From: CAZCEC01 sp964497615
Lineage (GTDB): Bacteria; Chloroflexota; Anaerolineae; Anaerolineales; UBA6663
Reading direction: 5' to 3'
Assembly: GCA_964497615.1 (NCBI GenBank)
Contig: CAZCEC010000014.1
Span: forward strand, 45,800-109,799
Length of the DNA stretch: 64,000 nucleotides
Numbering within the stretch: position 1 is the stretch's first letter; the number at the start of each line of letters is the position of its first letter. This document shows positions 32,944 to 42,719 of the stretch, piece by piece. The notes beneath the pieces are model-generated. The model searched no databases. It saw only the letters and a program-made list of their open reading frames with translations, and was not told the origin of the DNA. Both the position numbers and the translations under genes were made by a program.

Positions 32944-35900
32944 TTGACGCGTTCCGCGTTGCGCTGGCCGTCTGCGCCGCGGGATTGGCGCTCTATCTGC
33001 TGGCCCGGTGGGCCTGGGCCGGCTTCGCGTTGGCGCCCTTGCGCCGCGTGCTCACCGGCACGCCCGCCGCCGCCGCCGAACCCGAGGCGCGCCTGGCCCG
33101 CATGCTCGCCCCCATCCTGCGCGAATCCATTGCGGTCACCGTCGTGCTCACGCCCCTTATTAGCTGGCTGGCGCCGGAGCCGGAGGCCGGCTACTTGCTG
33201 GTGCTGGGCGGTTGGCTGGCGCTTGGCTGCGCCGGACTGTACACGCTCTTGTGGTCCGGCCGCATTGTCTGGGCCGGGCGGCTGTTCCCGGTCGTCATCT
33301 TTGGCGTCGTCACGCTGGGCCTCTTCACGGGGACCGGCGTGCTCAATATCGTCGTCGGCGCGTATGTCATTGTCATTATCAGCGCTGGCCTGCTGCTGGG
33401 CGGCCGCGCGGCTGTGTGGGCTGGCGTCATCTGCGTCCTTATGCTGGTGGCGCTGCTGCTCTTCCAGATCGGCGGCTTGTTTGGCCCCTTGGAGCCGGCC
33501 GCGTTCGGCGCCCACACCCTCGTTCGCATTGGCATCTTCGCCTTGGCCGCCAGCCTCCTGCGGCAGGCGGCGCACCGCATCGACGAGTCCTTGGCCGAGG
33601 CCCGCCGCCTGCGCGCGGTGGAAGCGGAGCAGAACCGCCGCCTGGGCCGGTCCCTGGAGGACGAGCGCAAGCGTGCCCGCCAGACCGAACTGCTGAACGA
33701 CTTTGCCCGCACCCTCACCGGGCTGGATGACCCGCAGTGCCTGACCGACGAAGCCGTGCGCCGCCTGGGCGCAGACTTTGGGTTCGAAGCCGCCGCCATC
33801 TACCTGGTAGGCGAGAACGGGCTGGAGCCGCAGTCGCGGGCGGGGCTGTACGTGGATCAGGCCGAAGCCGGCCGAAGCGTCGCCGACTGGGTCGTCGAGC
33901 ACGGCGAAACCTGCTGGATCACGGACACCCAGGCCGACCGCCGCTACACGCAGGTGCCCGGCGCCGAGTTGGCCTGTCTGGTCGCCGTGCCCATGCGCCT
34001 GGCGCGCATCGTGGTCGGCGTGCTCATTGCCGGCAGCATCCGCCCCAAGGCCTTCCACGCCGCCGAGGTGCGGACGATCGAATCGTTGGCCGACCTGCTG
34101 GTCGCCGCACTGCAGACCGGGCAGCTTTTCGCCCAGCTTCGCCAGCGCCAGCAGATGACCGAGGCACTGCGGCGCATTGGCGTGGCCGTCAGCGCCACCC
34201 TGGATTTGCCCCGTGTATTGGCCGCCATCTGCGCCGAAACCCGGCAGGCCTTCCAGGCGGATCGCGTGGAAGTGTGGCTGGAGCAGGCCGAGCCGGCCCG
34301 CCTTGAGCGTGTGGCCGACCTGGGCCGGCCGTTGGGGCCAGAGTCGACGGCCGCGCTGTTCAGCAACGGCAGCGAACCCCCGGGCGCCCTCCTGGCCCAG
34401 ACGCTATCGGCTGGCCGCCAGCGCTTCTCGTCCTCCGTCCTCACCCCGGCCAATCTTCCGCCGGGCCTGTCCCACTTTGGCGAAGCGCAGTCATCGTTGC
34501 TGGTACCCTTGCGCAAGGATGACCGGCCATTTGGCGCCCTGGTCATCGGCGAGTGCTCACGCGCCGCCCGCTTTACCGCCGAGGATGCCGCTGCCGCTGA
34601 CGTGCTGGGCGGGCAGGTCGCCGCGGCGCTTGACAATGCCCGCCACTATGCCGCCCACCGCCGCCGCGCCGATGACCTGGCGCTCATCAACGACATCACC
34701 CACGTAGCCCTGGAGATTTCCGAACTGGACCTCCTCCTCCAGGCTCTGGCCGACCGGCTGGGCGCCCTGATCGGCGCCGACGGCTGCTACCTGACCCTGT
34801 GGGACGAGGCCCGCCGTACGGCGCGGCCGGCCACGGCCTCCGCCGCCCTGCGCGATTTGTATCTCCAGGTGCGTCCCGCGCCCCCGCCCGGTCAGCCCTC
34901 CCTCACCGAGACCGTGCTCTCCAGCGGCGCGGCCCTGCCCGTGCCTGATATACGTGCCTCCCCCTTCTTCGAGCCGGGCCTCGCTGCCCGCCTGACCACC
35001 CGCTCGTTGTTGGGCGTGCCCCTGATGGCGGGCGAGCAGCGCCTCGGCGCCGCCCTGATTGCCTTTGACAACCCGCACACCTTCACGGCCGAGGAAATCG
35101 CCACCGCCGAGCAGGCCGGCCGCCAGATTGCGCTGGCCCTGGCGCGCGCTCAGGCGCTGGCCGCTGCCCGCCGCCGCCAGGCTGAGCTTGAATCGCTGCG
35201 GCAAGCCAGCCTGCAGTTGACCTCCAGCCTCGAACCGCGCGCCGTGCTGGAAGCGATCCTACACCAAACCCTCACCCTGGCAGGGGCCAGCGACGCCCAC
35301 CTCTTCCTCTACGAGAACGAACGCCTGACCTTCGGCGCGGCCCTGTGGGCCAACGGCGATCAGCAGCAGGCCTTCAAAACTGCCCGGCGCGGCGGCCTCA
35401 CCGAAACGGTGGCTCGCACCGGTCAGCGCGTGGTGGTGCCGGACGTCAATGCCAATCCCCTGTTCGCCAACTGGCGCTGGGGCGGCGCCATCGTCGGCCT
35501 GCCCTTGCGCATCGGGTCCGCCGTGCGCGGCGTGATGAACGTCGCTTACGACCATCCTCACGACTTTCCCGAATCCGAACTGCGCGTCCTGGAACTTCTC
35601 GCCGACCAGGCTGCCATTGCTCTGGAGAATGCCCGCCTGTTCGAGGCGGAAAGCCGCCGGGCGGCGCAATTGGCCCTGCTGTCGGAAGTTAGCCAGCAGG
35701 TGGCCGACACCCTGGACGAGCCGGTGCTCCTGCAGCGCGCCGTGGACGCGATGGTCAACCGACTTGGCTACGTGGAAGCGGCTGTGCTGCTGCCGGTGGC
35801 CTCGGATGAACTGGAAGTGGCGGCCCTCGCCAAGACCATCGAGATGGCGGTCGCGATCGGCTTTCGCCAGAAGATCGGCGCGGGTGTTGCCGGCCGGGCA

Positions 35901-38717
35901 GCCGAGACGCGCGCCACCTACCTCGCCAACGATGTCAGCCGGGACCCGCACTACTTCGATCCGGAGGGGCGGGCCCATGGCTCGGCCCTGGCTTTGCCGC
36001 TGCTGCGCGAAGGGCGCCTCCTGGGGGTGCTGTATCTTGAGACCGATCAGCCCGAGGCCTTCAGCCCGGCGGACGTCGTCGCCTACGAGACCCTGGCCCA
36101 GCACGTCACCACGGCCCTGCAGAATGCCCGCCTCTACGCCGCCGCCCGCGACCGGCTGCGCGATGTGCTGGCCCTGCAATCGGTTTCCGAGGCCGTGGTG
36201 GCTTCGCTGGAACTCGACCGCATCATCGCCAATGTCGTGGCGCTGCTCCGCGACACCATCGGCTACCGGTACGTCAGCCTTTACATCCTGGATGGCGACC
36301 TGCTGCGGCTCAAGGCGCAGGTCGGCTACCCGGATGAGTTGATCATTCCCACTATCCCCACCTCGCGCGGCGTCAGCGGCCGGGCGGTGCGCACCCGCCA
36401 AACCCAGTTTGTCCCCGATGTGACCGCAGACCCGGACTTCCTCCAGGCACACTACGAAGTCCGCAGCGAGATTTGCGTGCCCCTGCTCAAGGACGACATG
36501 GTCCTGGGCACGTTGAACATCGAGTCCGACCCCAATCACCGCCTGACGCCAGATGATGTCAGCCTGTTGAATGCCCTGGCGGGCCAGGTCACGGTGGCGC
36601 TCATCAACGCCCGCCTCTTTGAGGCTGAGCGTGAGCAGCGCGCGCTGAACGAGGCGCTGCGCGAAGCCAGCGTGAACGTCAGCGCCAGCCTTGACTTTGA
36701 GACTGTGCTTGACCGGCTGCTGACGCAATTGGAGCGGGTGGTGCCCTGCGATGTCGCCTGCGTCATGCTTTTTGATGCCGGTCAGGCCTGGGTCGCCCGC
36801 CAGCGCGGCTACGATCATTTTGGTCCGGCTGCCGTCGCCGCCATTGGGGCCGCCACCTGGGATGTGGCCGCCACCCCCAACCTGGCTCGCCTGGTGGGCA
36901 CCGGTCAACCCGTCCTCATCGCCGATACCGCCGCCGATCCGCATTGGCACTTCCTGCCAGACCTGCCTGACCTGCGTGCCTGGATCGGCACCCCCGCCAT
37001 TGCCCAGGGCGAGGTGTTGGCCTGCTTTGTGCTCGGCAAAGACCAGCCGAACTTCTATACCGACATTCATGCCGCGCGCCTGGAAATCTTCGCCAGCCAA
37101 TCCGCGCTTGCCTTGCAGAACGCCCGCCTGTTTGCCGCGCAGCAGCGCCGCAGCGAAGAACAGCGCCTTCTGCTTTCGGCGGCTCGCGACCTCGCGGTCG
37201 GCCTGTCTCAGGATGCTGTCCTCATGGCGACTGCGCGCCATCTGACCACGGCCCTGCACTCGGCCGCCTGTGCCGTGTCCATCTGGGAACGCGAGCTGGA
37301 CCGGGTCGTGACTCTGTTCGACTATTCCAGTCACACCGACGGCGACGTGGACGTAGTCGGCAGCATCTACTACCTGCGCGACTACCCGACGACGCGGCGG
37401 GTACTGGAAGACCGCCTGGCGGTCATTACCCGCGTCAACGACCCCGCCGCCGACCCGGCCGAGGCGGACCTCCTGCGGCGCTTCGGACACGCGGCGGGCC
37501 TGATGGTGCCCCTCTTCACGGGCGATCATGTCCTCGGCCTTATCGAAGTCCAGCGCGATGCCGGCGATCCGCCGTTCACCGACGCCGATCTCCAGTTGGC
37601 CCAAAGCCTGGCCGCCCAGGCTGCCGTCGCCCTCGAAAATGCTCGCCTGCATGCCGCGGTGCACGAGAACCTCCGCGAGCGCGACGCTTTGCTGGAGGCC
37701 AGCGCCGCCTTGCTGAGTACCCTGGACCTGGGCCTGCTGCTGCAAAACATCCTGGCCGCGGCCCTGACGGCCATTCCGCGGGCCGAGAAGGGCACCATCA
37801 TCCTGGCCGACGACACCCAGTCGCGCCTGCGCGTGGCCGCCGCGTACGGCTATGCCGATCCGCGTGTGGCGCGCCTGGAGTTTGGCCCAGACCAGGGGTA
37901 TACCGCGCAGGCCCTGCGCGGCAACCGGCCGCTGCTCATCAACGATGTGGCCGCCGGCCCGATGATCCTGCCGCTCGGCGAGATCCCAGAGATGGACCAC
38001 ATTCGCTCCGCCATAGTGGCGCCGCTGACGCCTAAAGGCGTGGCCGGGGCGCCGCTGGGGGCTATCAGCCTGGACTCGACGGCCGCGGTAGCCTTCACGT
38101 CTGGCGACCTGCGCGTCCTGGAGACCTTCGCCAACACGGCGGCGATCGCGATTGACAATGCGCGGCTGCATGCCGAGGTGAGCCGCCTGGCCGTCACCGA
38201 CAGCCTCACCAACCTGGCCAACCCGCGGGCTTTCGAGCAAGCTCTGGCGGTTGAGTGCCACCGCGCGGGCCGCTACGGCTACGCCCTGTCGCTCGTCATC
38301 ATGGATATCGACAATTTCAAACACTACAACGATACTTACGGCCACCCGGCCGGCAACGAGCGCCTGAAGGCCATTGCCGATATCCTGCGCGCCAATGTGC
38401 GCGATCCCGATCTTCCGGTGCGCTACGGCGGCGAGGAATTCGCCCTGCTGCTGCCGCACACCAACAAAGCCGGCGCCCTGGCCCTGGCCGAGCGCATCCG
38501 CGAAGCCGCCGAGCTGGGCGCGCCCCCCGACCTGCCGCGCGGCGTGCCCCTGCCCGGCTACAGCCTCAGCCTCGGTGTGGCCAGCTTCCCCATCGACGCC
38601 CTCACCGCCGATCAACTGCTCGTCGCCGCCGATAACGCGGAGTTGGCCGCCAAGCGCAACGGCAAGAACCGCGTCGTCGCCGCCCCGCCGCTCGCGCCGG
38701 AGTTCGGCGCGGCCTGA
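32940..38717 (+). CDS. Membrane diguanylate cyclase with nine GAF domains
   Basis: 1925 residues. The N-terminus (1-about 215) has six or so membrane helices, then a coiled coil (about 218-250). By eye nine consecutive GAF domains follow, each ending in a helix of the type ALxNARLxxx: about 250-405, 408-578, 581-750, 754-908, 912-1078, 1081-1238, 1241-1408, 1411-1585 and 1588-1742. The GGDEF domain is at about 1747-1917 with active-site GGEEF at 1830-1834 and an RxxD inhibitory site (RDPD) five residues before it, so it should make cyclic di-GMP and be product-inhibited. It may control the glycan genes downstream; this is inferred from position only. Confidence 0.9.
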   Translation: MIDAFRVALAVCAAGLALYLLARWAWAGFALAPLRRVLTGTPAAAAEPEARLARMLAPILRESIAVTVVLTPLISWLAPEPEAGYLLVLGGWLALGCAGLYTLLWSGRIVWAGRLFPVVIFGVVTLGLFTGTGVLNIVVGAYVIVIISAGLLLGGRAAVWAGVICVLMLVALLLFQIGGLFGPLEPAAFGAHTLVRIGIFALAASLLRQAAHRIDESLAEARRLRAVEAEQNRRLGRSLEDERKRARQTELLNDFARTLTGLDDPQCLTDEAVRRLGADFGFEAAAIYLVGENGLEPQSRAGLYVDQAEAGRSVADWVVEHGETCWITDTQADRRYTQVPGAELACLVAVPMRLARIVVGVLIAGSIRPKAFHAAEVRTIESLADLLVAALQTGQLFAQLRQRQQMTEALRRIGVAVSATLDLPRVLAAICAETRQAFQADRVEVWLEQAEPARLERVADLGRPLGPESTAALFSNGSEPPGALLAQTLSAGRQRFSSSVLTPANLPPGLSHFGEAQSSLLVPLRKDDRPFGALVIGECSRAARFTAEDAAAADVLGGQVAAALDNARHYAAHRRRADDLALINDITHVALEISELDLLLQALADRLGALIGADGCYLTLWDEARRTARPATASAALRDLYLQVRPAPPPGQPSLTETVLSSGAALPVPDIRASPFFEPGLAARLTTRSLLGVPLMAGEQRLGAALIAFDNPHTFTAEEIATAEQAGRQIALALARAQALAAARRRQAELESLRQASLQLTSSLEPRAVLEAILHQTLTLAGASDAHLFLYENERLTFGAALWANGDQQQAFKTARRGGLTETVARTGQRVVVPDVNANPLFANWRWGGAIVGLPLRIGSAVRGVMNVAYDHPHDFPESELRVLELLADQAAIALENARLFEAESRRAAQLALLSEVSQQVADTLDEPVLLQRAVDAMVNRLGYVEAAVLLPVASDELEVAALAKTIEMAVAIGFRQKIGAGVAGRAAETRATYLANDVSRDPHYFDPEGRAHGSALALPLLREGRLLGVLYLETDQPEAFSPADVVAYETLAQHVTTALQNARLYAAARDRLRDVLALQSVSEAVVASLELDRIIANVVALLRDTIGYRYVSLYILDGDLLRLKAQVGYPDELIIPTIPTSRGVSGRAVRTRQTQFVPDVTADPDFLQAHYEVRSEICVPLLKDDMVLGTLNIESDPNHRLTPDDVSLLNALAGQVTVALINARLFEAEREQRALNEALREASVNVSASLDFETVLDRLLTQLERVVPCDVACVMLFDAGQAWVARQRGYDHFGPAAVAAIGAATWDVAATPNLARLVGTGQPVLIADTAADPHWHFLPDLPDLRAWIGTPAIAQGEVLACFVLGKDQPNFYTDIHAARLEIFASQSALALQNARLFAAQQRRSEEQRLLLSAARDLAVGLSQDAVLMATARHLTTALHSAACAVSIWERELDRVVTLFDYSSHTDGDVDVVGSIYYLRDYPTTRRVLEDRLAVITRVNDPAADPAEADLLRRFGHAAGLMVPLFTGDHVLGLIEVQRDAGDPPFTDADLQLAQSLAAQAAVALENARLHAAVHENLRERDALLEASAALLSTLDLGLLLQNILAAALTAIPRAEKGTIILADDTQSRLRVAAAYGYADPRVARLEFGPDQGYTAQALRGNRPLLINDVAAGPMILPLGEIPEMDHIRSAIVAPLTPKGVAGAPLGAISLDSTAAVAFTSGDLRVLETFANTAAIAIDNARLHAEVSRLAVTDSLTNLANPRAFEQALAVECHRAGRYGYALSLVIMDIDNFKHYNDTYGHPAGNERLKAIADILRANVRDPDLPVRYGGEEFALLLPHTNKAGALALAERIREAAELGAPPDLPRGVPLPGYSLSLGVASFPIDALTADQLLVAADNAELAAKRNGKNRVVAAPPLAPEFGAA

Positions 38718-38741
38718 CCGTGCTGGCCGGTCTGGTACAAT
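38714..38741 (+). promoter_or_regulatory. Putative promoter before the DUF2142-like gene
   Basis: CTGACC (38714-38719) and TACAAT (38736-38741) are 16 bases apart, 14 bases before ATG 38756. It overlaps the stop of the diguanylate cyclase gene and could start transcription of the glycan cluster with a very short leader. Confidence 0.4.
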
Positions 38742-38755
38742 TCCGTGCTGTCGCC

Positions 38756-40117
38756 ATGCGCAAGTTTCGCCTTTTGCTGTTCGCCTTTGCGCTGCTGCAT
38801 GGCAGCCTATACGCAGCGTTGATGCCGCCCTGGCAGGCCCCGGATGAGGTGGCACACTTTGTCTATGCCCGCTTGACCGCAGATTTGGGCCGGCTGCCCG
38901 TCGCCGCTGAAGCGCCCCCCGAACTGGAAACAGAAATCCTGGCCTCACTTGCTCGCCACCGCGCCTGGGACCATCGCGGCGAAGCTGCGCCCCAGCCCCT
39001 GCCCACAGCCCTCAACCAAACTCCCTTTGCCTACGACCTCATCCTTCAGCGCCGCTCCCTGGGCTATTTGCCCTTTGTCGCGGCCGTGTGGCCGCTGCGG
39101 TCCGCCCCGGTGGAGGTGCAGTTGATGTCCATGCGGCTGGCCTCGGTACTGATTGGGGCGCTGGTCGTACTGACGACTTNNNNNNNNNNCCTGACCCTGC
39201 CGCGCCGGCCGGCTGTAGCCGCCGCCAGCGCCCTGGTGGTGGTGCTGCTGCCGCAGCACACGTTTATCAACGCCAGTGTCAACGACGGCAACCTGGCCGC
39301 CCTGGCAGCCACGCTCAGCCTCTACTGCCTGGTGCGGCTGGCGCGCGCGCGTTTCTCCTGGCGGCTGGCCATTGGGGCAGGGGGTCTGGCGGTCTTCGCC
39401 ATCCTGTCGAAGGCCACGGCCTATTTCCTCATTCCGCTGCTGGTGCTGGCCGGCGCAATGCTCATCTGGCGGCGTTGGCCGGCCCGCGGGGTGCGCGCGG
39501 CCTGGCGGCGGCTCACCGTAGCGGCCGCGGCCCTGTTGGCCCTCGGCGCGCTGGCGCTGCTGGCCGCCATGTATTTGCCTCGGCTCGAGTACCTGCGCCG
39601 GATGCTGACCGCCGGCCTTCAGCTTTGGGCCGACTTTGACACCCGCTCGACGGCGCTGATGGCCGACGGTCTGCTCCTGCGGGTCATGGGGGATACCGTC
39701 CGCACCTTCTGGGGTACATTTGGATGGGTGGTCGTTTGGCTGCCGGACGGCTGGTATACTCTTTGCTTCGCGCTCACCGGTCTGGCGGTCGCGGGGCTGG
39801 CCGTCCAGCTCTGGCGCACGCGCCGGCCCGGTGGCCGGCCGGGGCTGGCGCCGGTCATCCTTGGGATGGCGGTCCTGTGCGCGGCCGGCGTGTTGGGGGC
39901 CTGGTTTCTGGCCTCGCCCGATGGCCTCTCCTATTACCAGGGGCGCTACCTTTTTGGGGCTATTGCGCCCCTGGCCACGCTGCTGGCGGCCGGTTGGGCG
40001 GCGCTCCTGCCCGCGCGGGCGGAGCCCCTGGTCCCGGTCTTGGTAACGGTGGTGCTGGCGGTGCTAGACGTGGCCGCACTCTTGGGTGTCGCCCTGCCGT
40101 ACTTCTATCGCGTGTAG
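38756..40117 (+). CDS. DUF2142-like polytopic membrane protein (contains assembly gap)
   Basis: About 450 residues with roughly ten membrane helices. MPPWQAPDEVAHFVYARL near the N-terminus and LPQHTFINASVNDGNLAAL in the middle resemble DUF2142 proteins, which occur with polysaccharide genes and may be GT-C-type glycosyltransferases. Ten N bases at 39180-39189 interrupt helix two; both sides happen to be in one frame, but the real gap length is unknown, so a few residues may be missing or extra. ATG 38756 is chosen because an upstream GTG at 38720 lies inside the predicted promoter. Confidence 0.75.
   Translation: MRKFRLLLFAFALLHGSLYAALMPPWQAPDEVAHFVYARLTADLGRLPVAAEAPPELETEILASLARHRAWDHRGEAAPQPLPTALNQTPFAYDLILQRRSLGYLPFVAAVWPLRSAPVEVQLMSMRLASVLIGALVVLTTXXXXLTLPRRPAVAAASALVVVLLPQHTFINASVNDGNLAALAATLSLYCLVRLARARFSWRLAIGAGGLAVFAILSKATAYFLIPLLVLAGAMLIWRRWPARGVRAAWRRLTVAAAALLALGALALLAAMYLPRLEYLRRMLTAGLQLWADFDTRSTALMADGLLLRVMGDTVRTFWGTFGWVVVWLPDGWYTLCFALTGLAVAGLAVQLWRTRRPGGRPGLAPVILGMAVLCAAGVLGAWFLASPDGLSYYQGRYLFGAIAPLATLLAAGWAALLPARAEPLVPVLVTVVLAVLDVAALLGVALPYFYRV
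39180..39189. other. Assembly gap (10 N)
   Basis: Exactly ten unknown bases, probably a scaffolding placeholder, lie within the DUF2142-like gene. The reading frame is open on both sides. Confidence 0.99.
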
Positions 40118-40171
40118 AGCTGGCTGGTCTGGTGCAGGCGACGACGCAGACCCGATTTCTGGGAGGTATCC

Positions 40172-41656
40172 GTGAGTCGATTGCGAACACTTTTTGCGGC
40201 GGGCATGTTGCTCGTCATCGCGGCCGGACCGGTGTGGGTCTCGGCCGACACTGTTGGGGGCCACCGGGCCGCGCCTCGTGCGCGCGTCCTGGCCGCCCCG
40301 CCCGCGCCGGCTGGCAGCGCCGTTGCCATCTATCTGCCGCTGGTCGCCCGGTCGTACATCCCTGGGTACGTGTCGCCGTTTGGCGTCGCGTTCTACTACG
40401 GCATCACCAACACCACTGGCCTCGCCCACATGCAGGCGGCTGGGGCGCGCTGGGCGTCAACCTACTTCCGCTGGGCCCAGATTGAGCCGAGCGCGCCGGT
40501 GTCCGGCGTCCATACCTACAACTGGACCGAATTCGATACCAAGGCCGCCAATGCCAGTGCCGCTGGCATCAGCCTGTATGCCATGTTCTCTTGGAACCCG
40601 GCCTGGGCCGCCGCGTATGCGGGTGGGCCGGTGACCAATACGGCCAACCTGCTGGCCGTGGCGGCTGCCGCGGCTGAGCGGTACGACGGCGACGGATACC
40701 AAGACGCTCCTGGCAGCCCGGTCGTCAAATATTGGGCTATCTACATGGAGCCCGACAACTACTGGGTGGAGGCCGCCGCGGCCGGCGACCGGGGACTGTG
40801 GGGCAACGACCCCGAAGGCTATGCCGACATGCTGGCCAGCCTCGCCAACGTCGTGCATGCCGCCAACCCTCAGGCCGTGGTCTTGCCCGGCGGCGTGGCC
40901 TACGATGCCTTCGGTCCGCCCGATGGCGACGGAGCCTTCAAGCGCGACTTCCTGGGCCGGGTGATTGATCGGCTCAACACCAAGCCCGGCGGCGCCACCG
41001 CCTATATTGGCGCCGTGGCGTTCCACTACTACCCCATCAGCCCGCAATACTGGTCCGACATTCACGAAAAGACCCAGGAGATACGCGGCATCCTCTCCGC
41101 CCGCGGCGTGGGCCACCTGCCGCTGCTGGTGCCGGAGATGGGCTATTGGAGCGCCGCCACCTCGCCGGGGATGCCCCCCAGCAGCTCCCCGGAGCAGCAG
41201 GCCCGCCGCCTGGCGCAGATGTACCTGCACGGCCTGGCCTCCGGCCTGGCCCAGATGGACTGGTTTCAGGTCTTTGATGGCCAGTGCTGCAGCCCGCTAG
41301 AGACGCACGGCCTGTTCTTCAACGGCGATCTCAACACGCCCAAGCCGTCCTACCACGCCTACTCGACCCTGGTGCACGAAATGACGGGCGCTTACTACGT
41401 GGGCCCCGTCAACAGTCCAGGCCTCGCCGGGTATGTGTTCTCCATGTGGCAGGAAAAGACCAAGTGGGCGGTCTGGGCCACGCAGCCGGTTGCCAATCTG
41501 ACCTTTCCGCTCGCCTGCGTGCGCCGGGTGGACCACCTCGGCAATGTCGCCAACCCCATCGTGGACAACGATGCCGGCTGGGATCAGGACTCCGTGCCGG
41601 GGCAGATCACGCTCCAGGTATTTGAGAACCACACGATCTATGTTGAAGGCTGCTAG
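40172..41656 (+). CDS. Secreted glycoside hydrolase-like protein
   Basis: 494 residues with a signal peptide (1-25). A short Ala/Pro-rich tether ends in the motif IYLPLVARS, a feature often seen in secreted Chloroflexota proteins. The rest looks like a (beta/alpha)8 glycosidase of the GH5/GH39 type: catalytic candidates are Glu193 (AIYMEPDNYW, acid/base) and Glu322 (LVPEMGYWS, nucleophile). Exact family and substrate are not certain. The GTG start has GGGAGG at 40161-40166. Lying in a glycan cluster, it may trim or remodel the exported polymer. Confidence 0.72.
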   Translation: MSRLRTLFAAGMLLVIAAGPVWVSADTVGGHRAAPRARVLAAPPAPAGSAVAIYLPLVARSYIPGYVSPFGVAFYYGITNTTGLAHMQAAGARWASTYFRWAQIEPSAPVSGVHTYNWTEFDTKAANASAAGISLYAMFSWNPAWAAAYAGGPVTNTANLLAVAAAAAERYDGDGYQDAPGSPVVKYWAIYMEPDNYWVEAAAAGDRGLWGNDPEGYADMLASLANVVHAANPQAVVLPGGVAYDAFGPPDGDGAFKRDFLGRVIDRLNTKPGGATAYIGAVAFHYYPISPQYWSDIHEKTQEIRGILSARGVGHLPLLVPEMGYWSAATSPGMPPSSSPEQQARRLAQMYLHGLASGLAQMDWFQVFDGQCCSPLETHGLFFNGDLNTPKPSYHAYSTLVHEMTGAYYVGPVNSPGLAGYVFSMWQEKTKWAVWATQPVANLTFPLACVRRVDHLGNVANPIVDNDAGWDQDSVPGQITLQVFENHTIYVEGC

Positions 41657-41675
41657 ACCCGCCCCAGGAGACTAA

Positions 41676-42689
41676 ATGACGACCAGTCTGGTAACCGGCG
41701 GCGCGGGCTTCATCGGCTCGCACGTCGTGGATGAACTGCTGCGCCTCGGCCACCAGGTGGTGGTGCTCGACGACCTGAGCGGCGGCTTTGCCGACAACGT
41801 CACCCCGCCTGCCCGGCTGGTTGAAGGCAGCGTGGTCGATCAGGCCCTGGTGAACCGGCTGTTTGCCGAGCACCAATTTGACTACGTCTATCACCTGGCC
41901 GCCTACGCCGCCGAGATCCTCAGCCCCCACATCCGCCGCTTCAACTACACCAACAACTTGCTGGGCACCGTCACCCTGGCCAATGCCGCCGTCAATACCG
42001 GCACGGTGCGTTGTTTCGTCTTCACCTCCTCCATCGCCGTCTATGGCCGCAGCCAGGTGCCCATGACCGAGGACACCGTGCCGCGGCCCGGAGACCCGTA
42101 TGGCATCGCCAAGTATGCCTGTGAGCTTGATCTTCAGGCTCTGCACGCCCTCTTCGGCCTGCCTTACGTCATCTTCCGGCCGCATAACGTATACGGCGAG
42201 CGCCAGAACATCGGCGACCGCTACCGCAACGTCATCGGCATCTTCATGAACAACGCCCTGCGCGGCGAGCCCTTCCCCATCTTCGGCGACGGCACCCAGA
42301 CCCGTGCTTTCAGTCACATTGACGATGTGGCGCCCGTGATTGCCCGCTCAGTCGAGCGTCCGGCAGCCTACAATCAAGTCTTCAACGTTGGGGCGGACAA
42401 ACCCTACACCGTCAACGAACTCGCCCGGGTGGTGGCCCAGACCATGGGCATCGAACTGCGGGTGGACCACTTCCCTGCTCGGCACGAGGTCGCCCATGCC
42501 TACTCCGCCCACGCCAAGGCCCAGTCCGTCTTCGGCGACCTCGCTCGGAATGTGCCGCTCAGCGAGGGGGTGGCCCGGATGGCGGCCTGGGCCCGGATGC
42601 ACGGGAGCCGCGCCACCAAGACGTTTGACGGCATTGAAATCTCACGGCACCTGCCCCCAGCCTGGGCCGCCGCTGCCCGGTCAGGCTAG
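41676..42689 (+). CDS. NAD-dependent sugar-nucleotide epimerase/dehydratase
   Basis: 337 residues, extended SDR family. TGGAGFIGSH at the N-terminus binds NAD; Ser118/Ser119, Tyr142 and Lys146 (SSIAVYG and YGIAK) form the active site. The sequence is closest in style to UDP-glucose 4-epimerases. It probably supplies an activated sugar for the surrounding glycosyltransferases. It starts 19 bases after the glycosidase gene with AGGAG nearby. Confidence 0.88.
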   Translation: MTTSLVTGGAGFIGSHVVDELLRLGHQVVVLDDLSGGFADNVTPPARLVEGSVVDQALVNRLFAEHQFDYVYHLAAYAAEILSPHIRRFNYTNNLLGTVTLANAAVNTGTVRCFVFTSSIAVYGRSQVPMTEDTVPRPGDPYGIAKYACELDLQALHALFGLPYVIFRPHNVYGERQNIGDRYRNVIGIFMNNALRGEPFPIFGDGTQTRAFSHIDDVAPVIARSVERPAAYNQVFNVGADKPYTVNELARVVAQTMGIELRVDHFPARHEVAHAYSAHAKAQSVFGDLARNVPLSEGVARMAAWARMHGSRATKTFDGIEISRHLPPAWAAAARSG

Positions 42690-42719
42690 GCCCGCCGCTC
42701 AGGCGGCTGGCCGGTCCCC

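Noticed and set aside
35259..38948. Very long minus-strand open frame (over 1200 codons) opposite the GAF/GGDEF gene
   Set aside because: It is the antisense shadow of a gene with clear domains; its product is His/Gly/Gln-rich without any fold.
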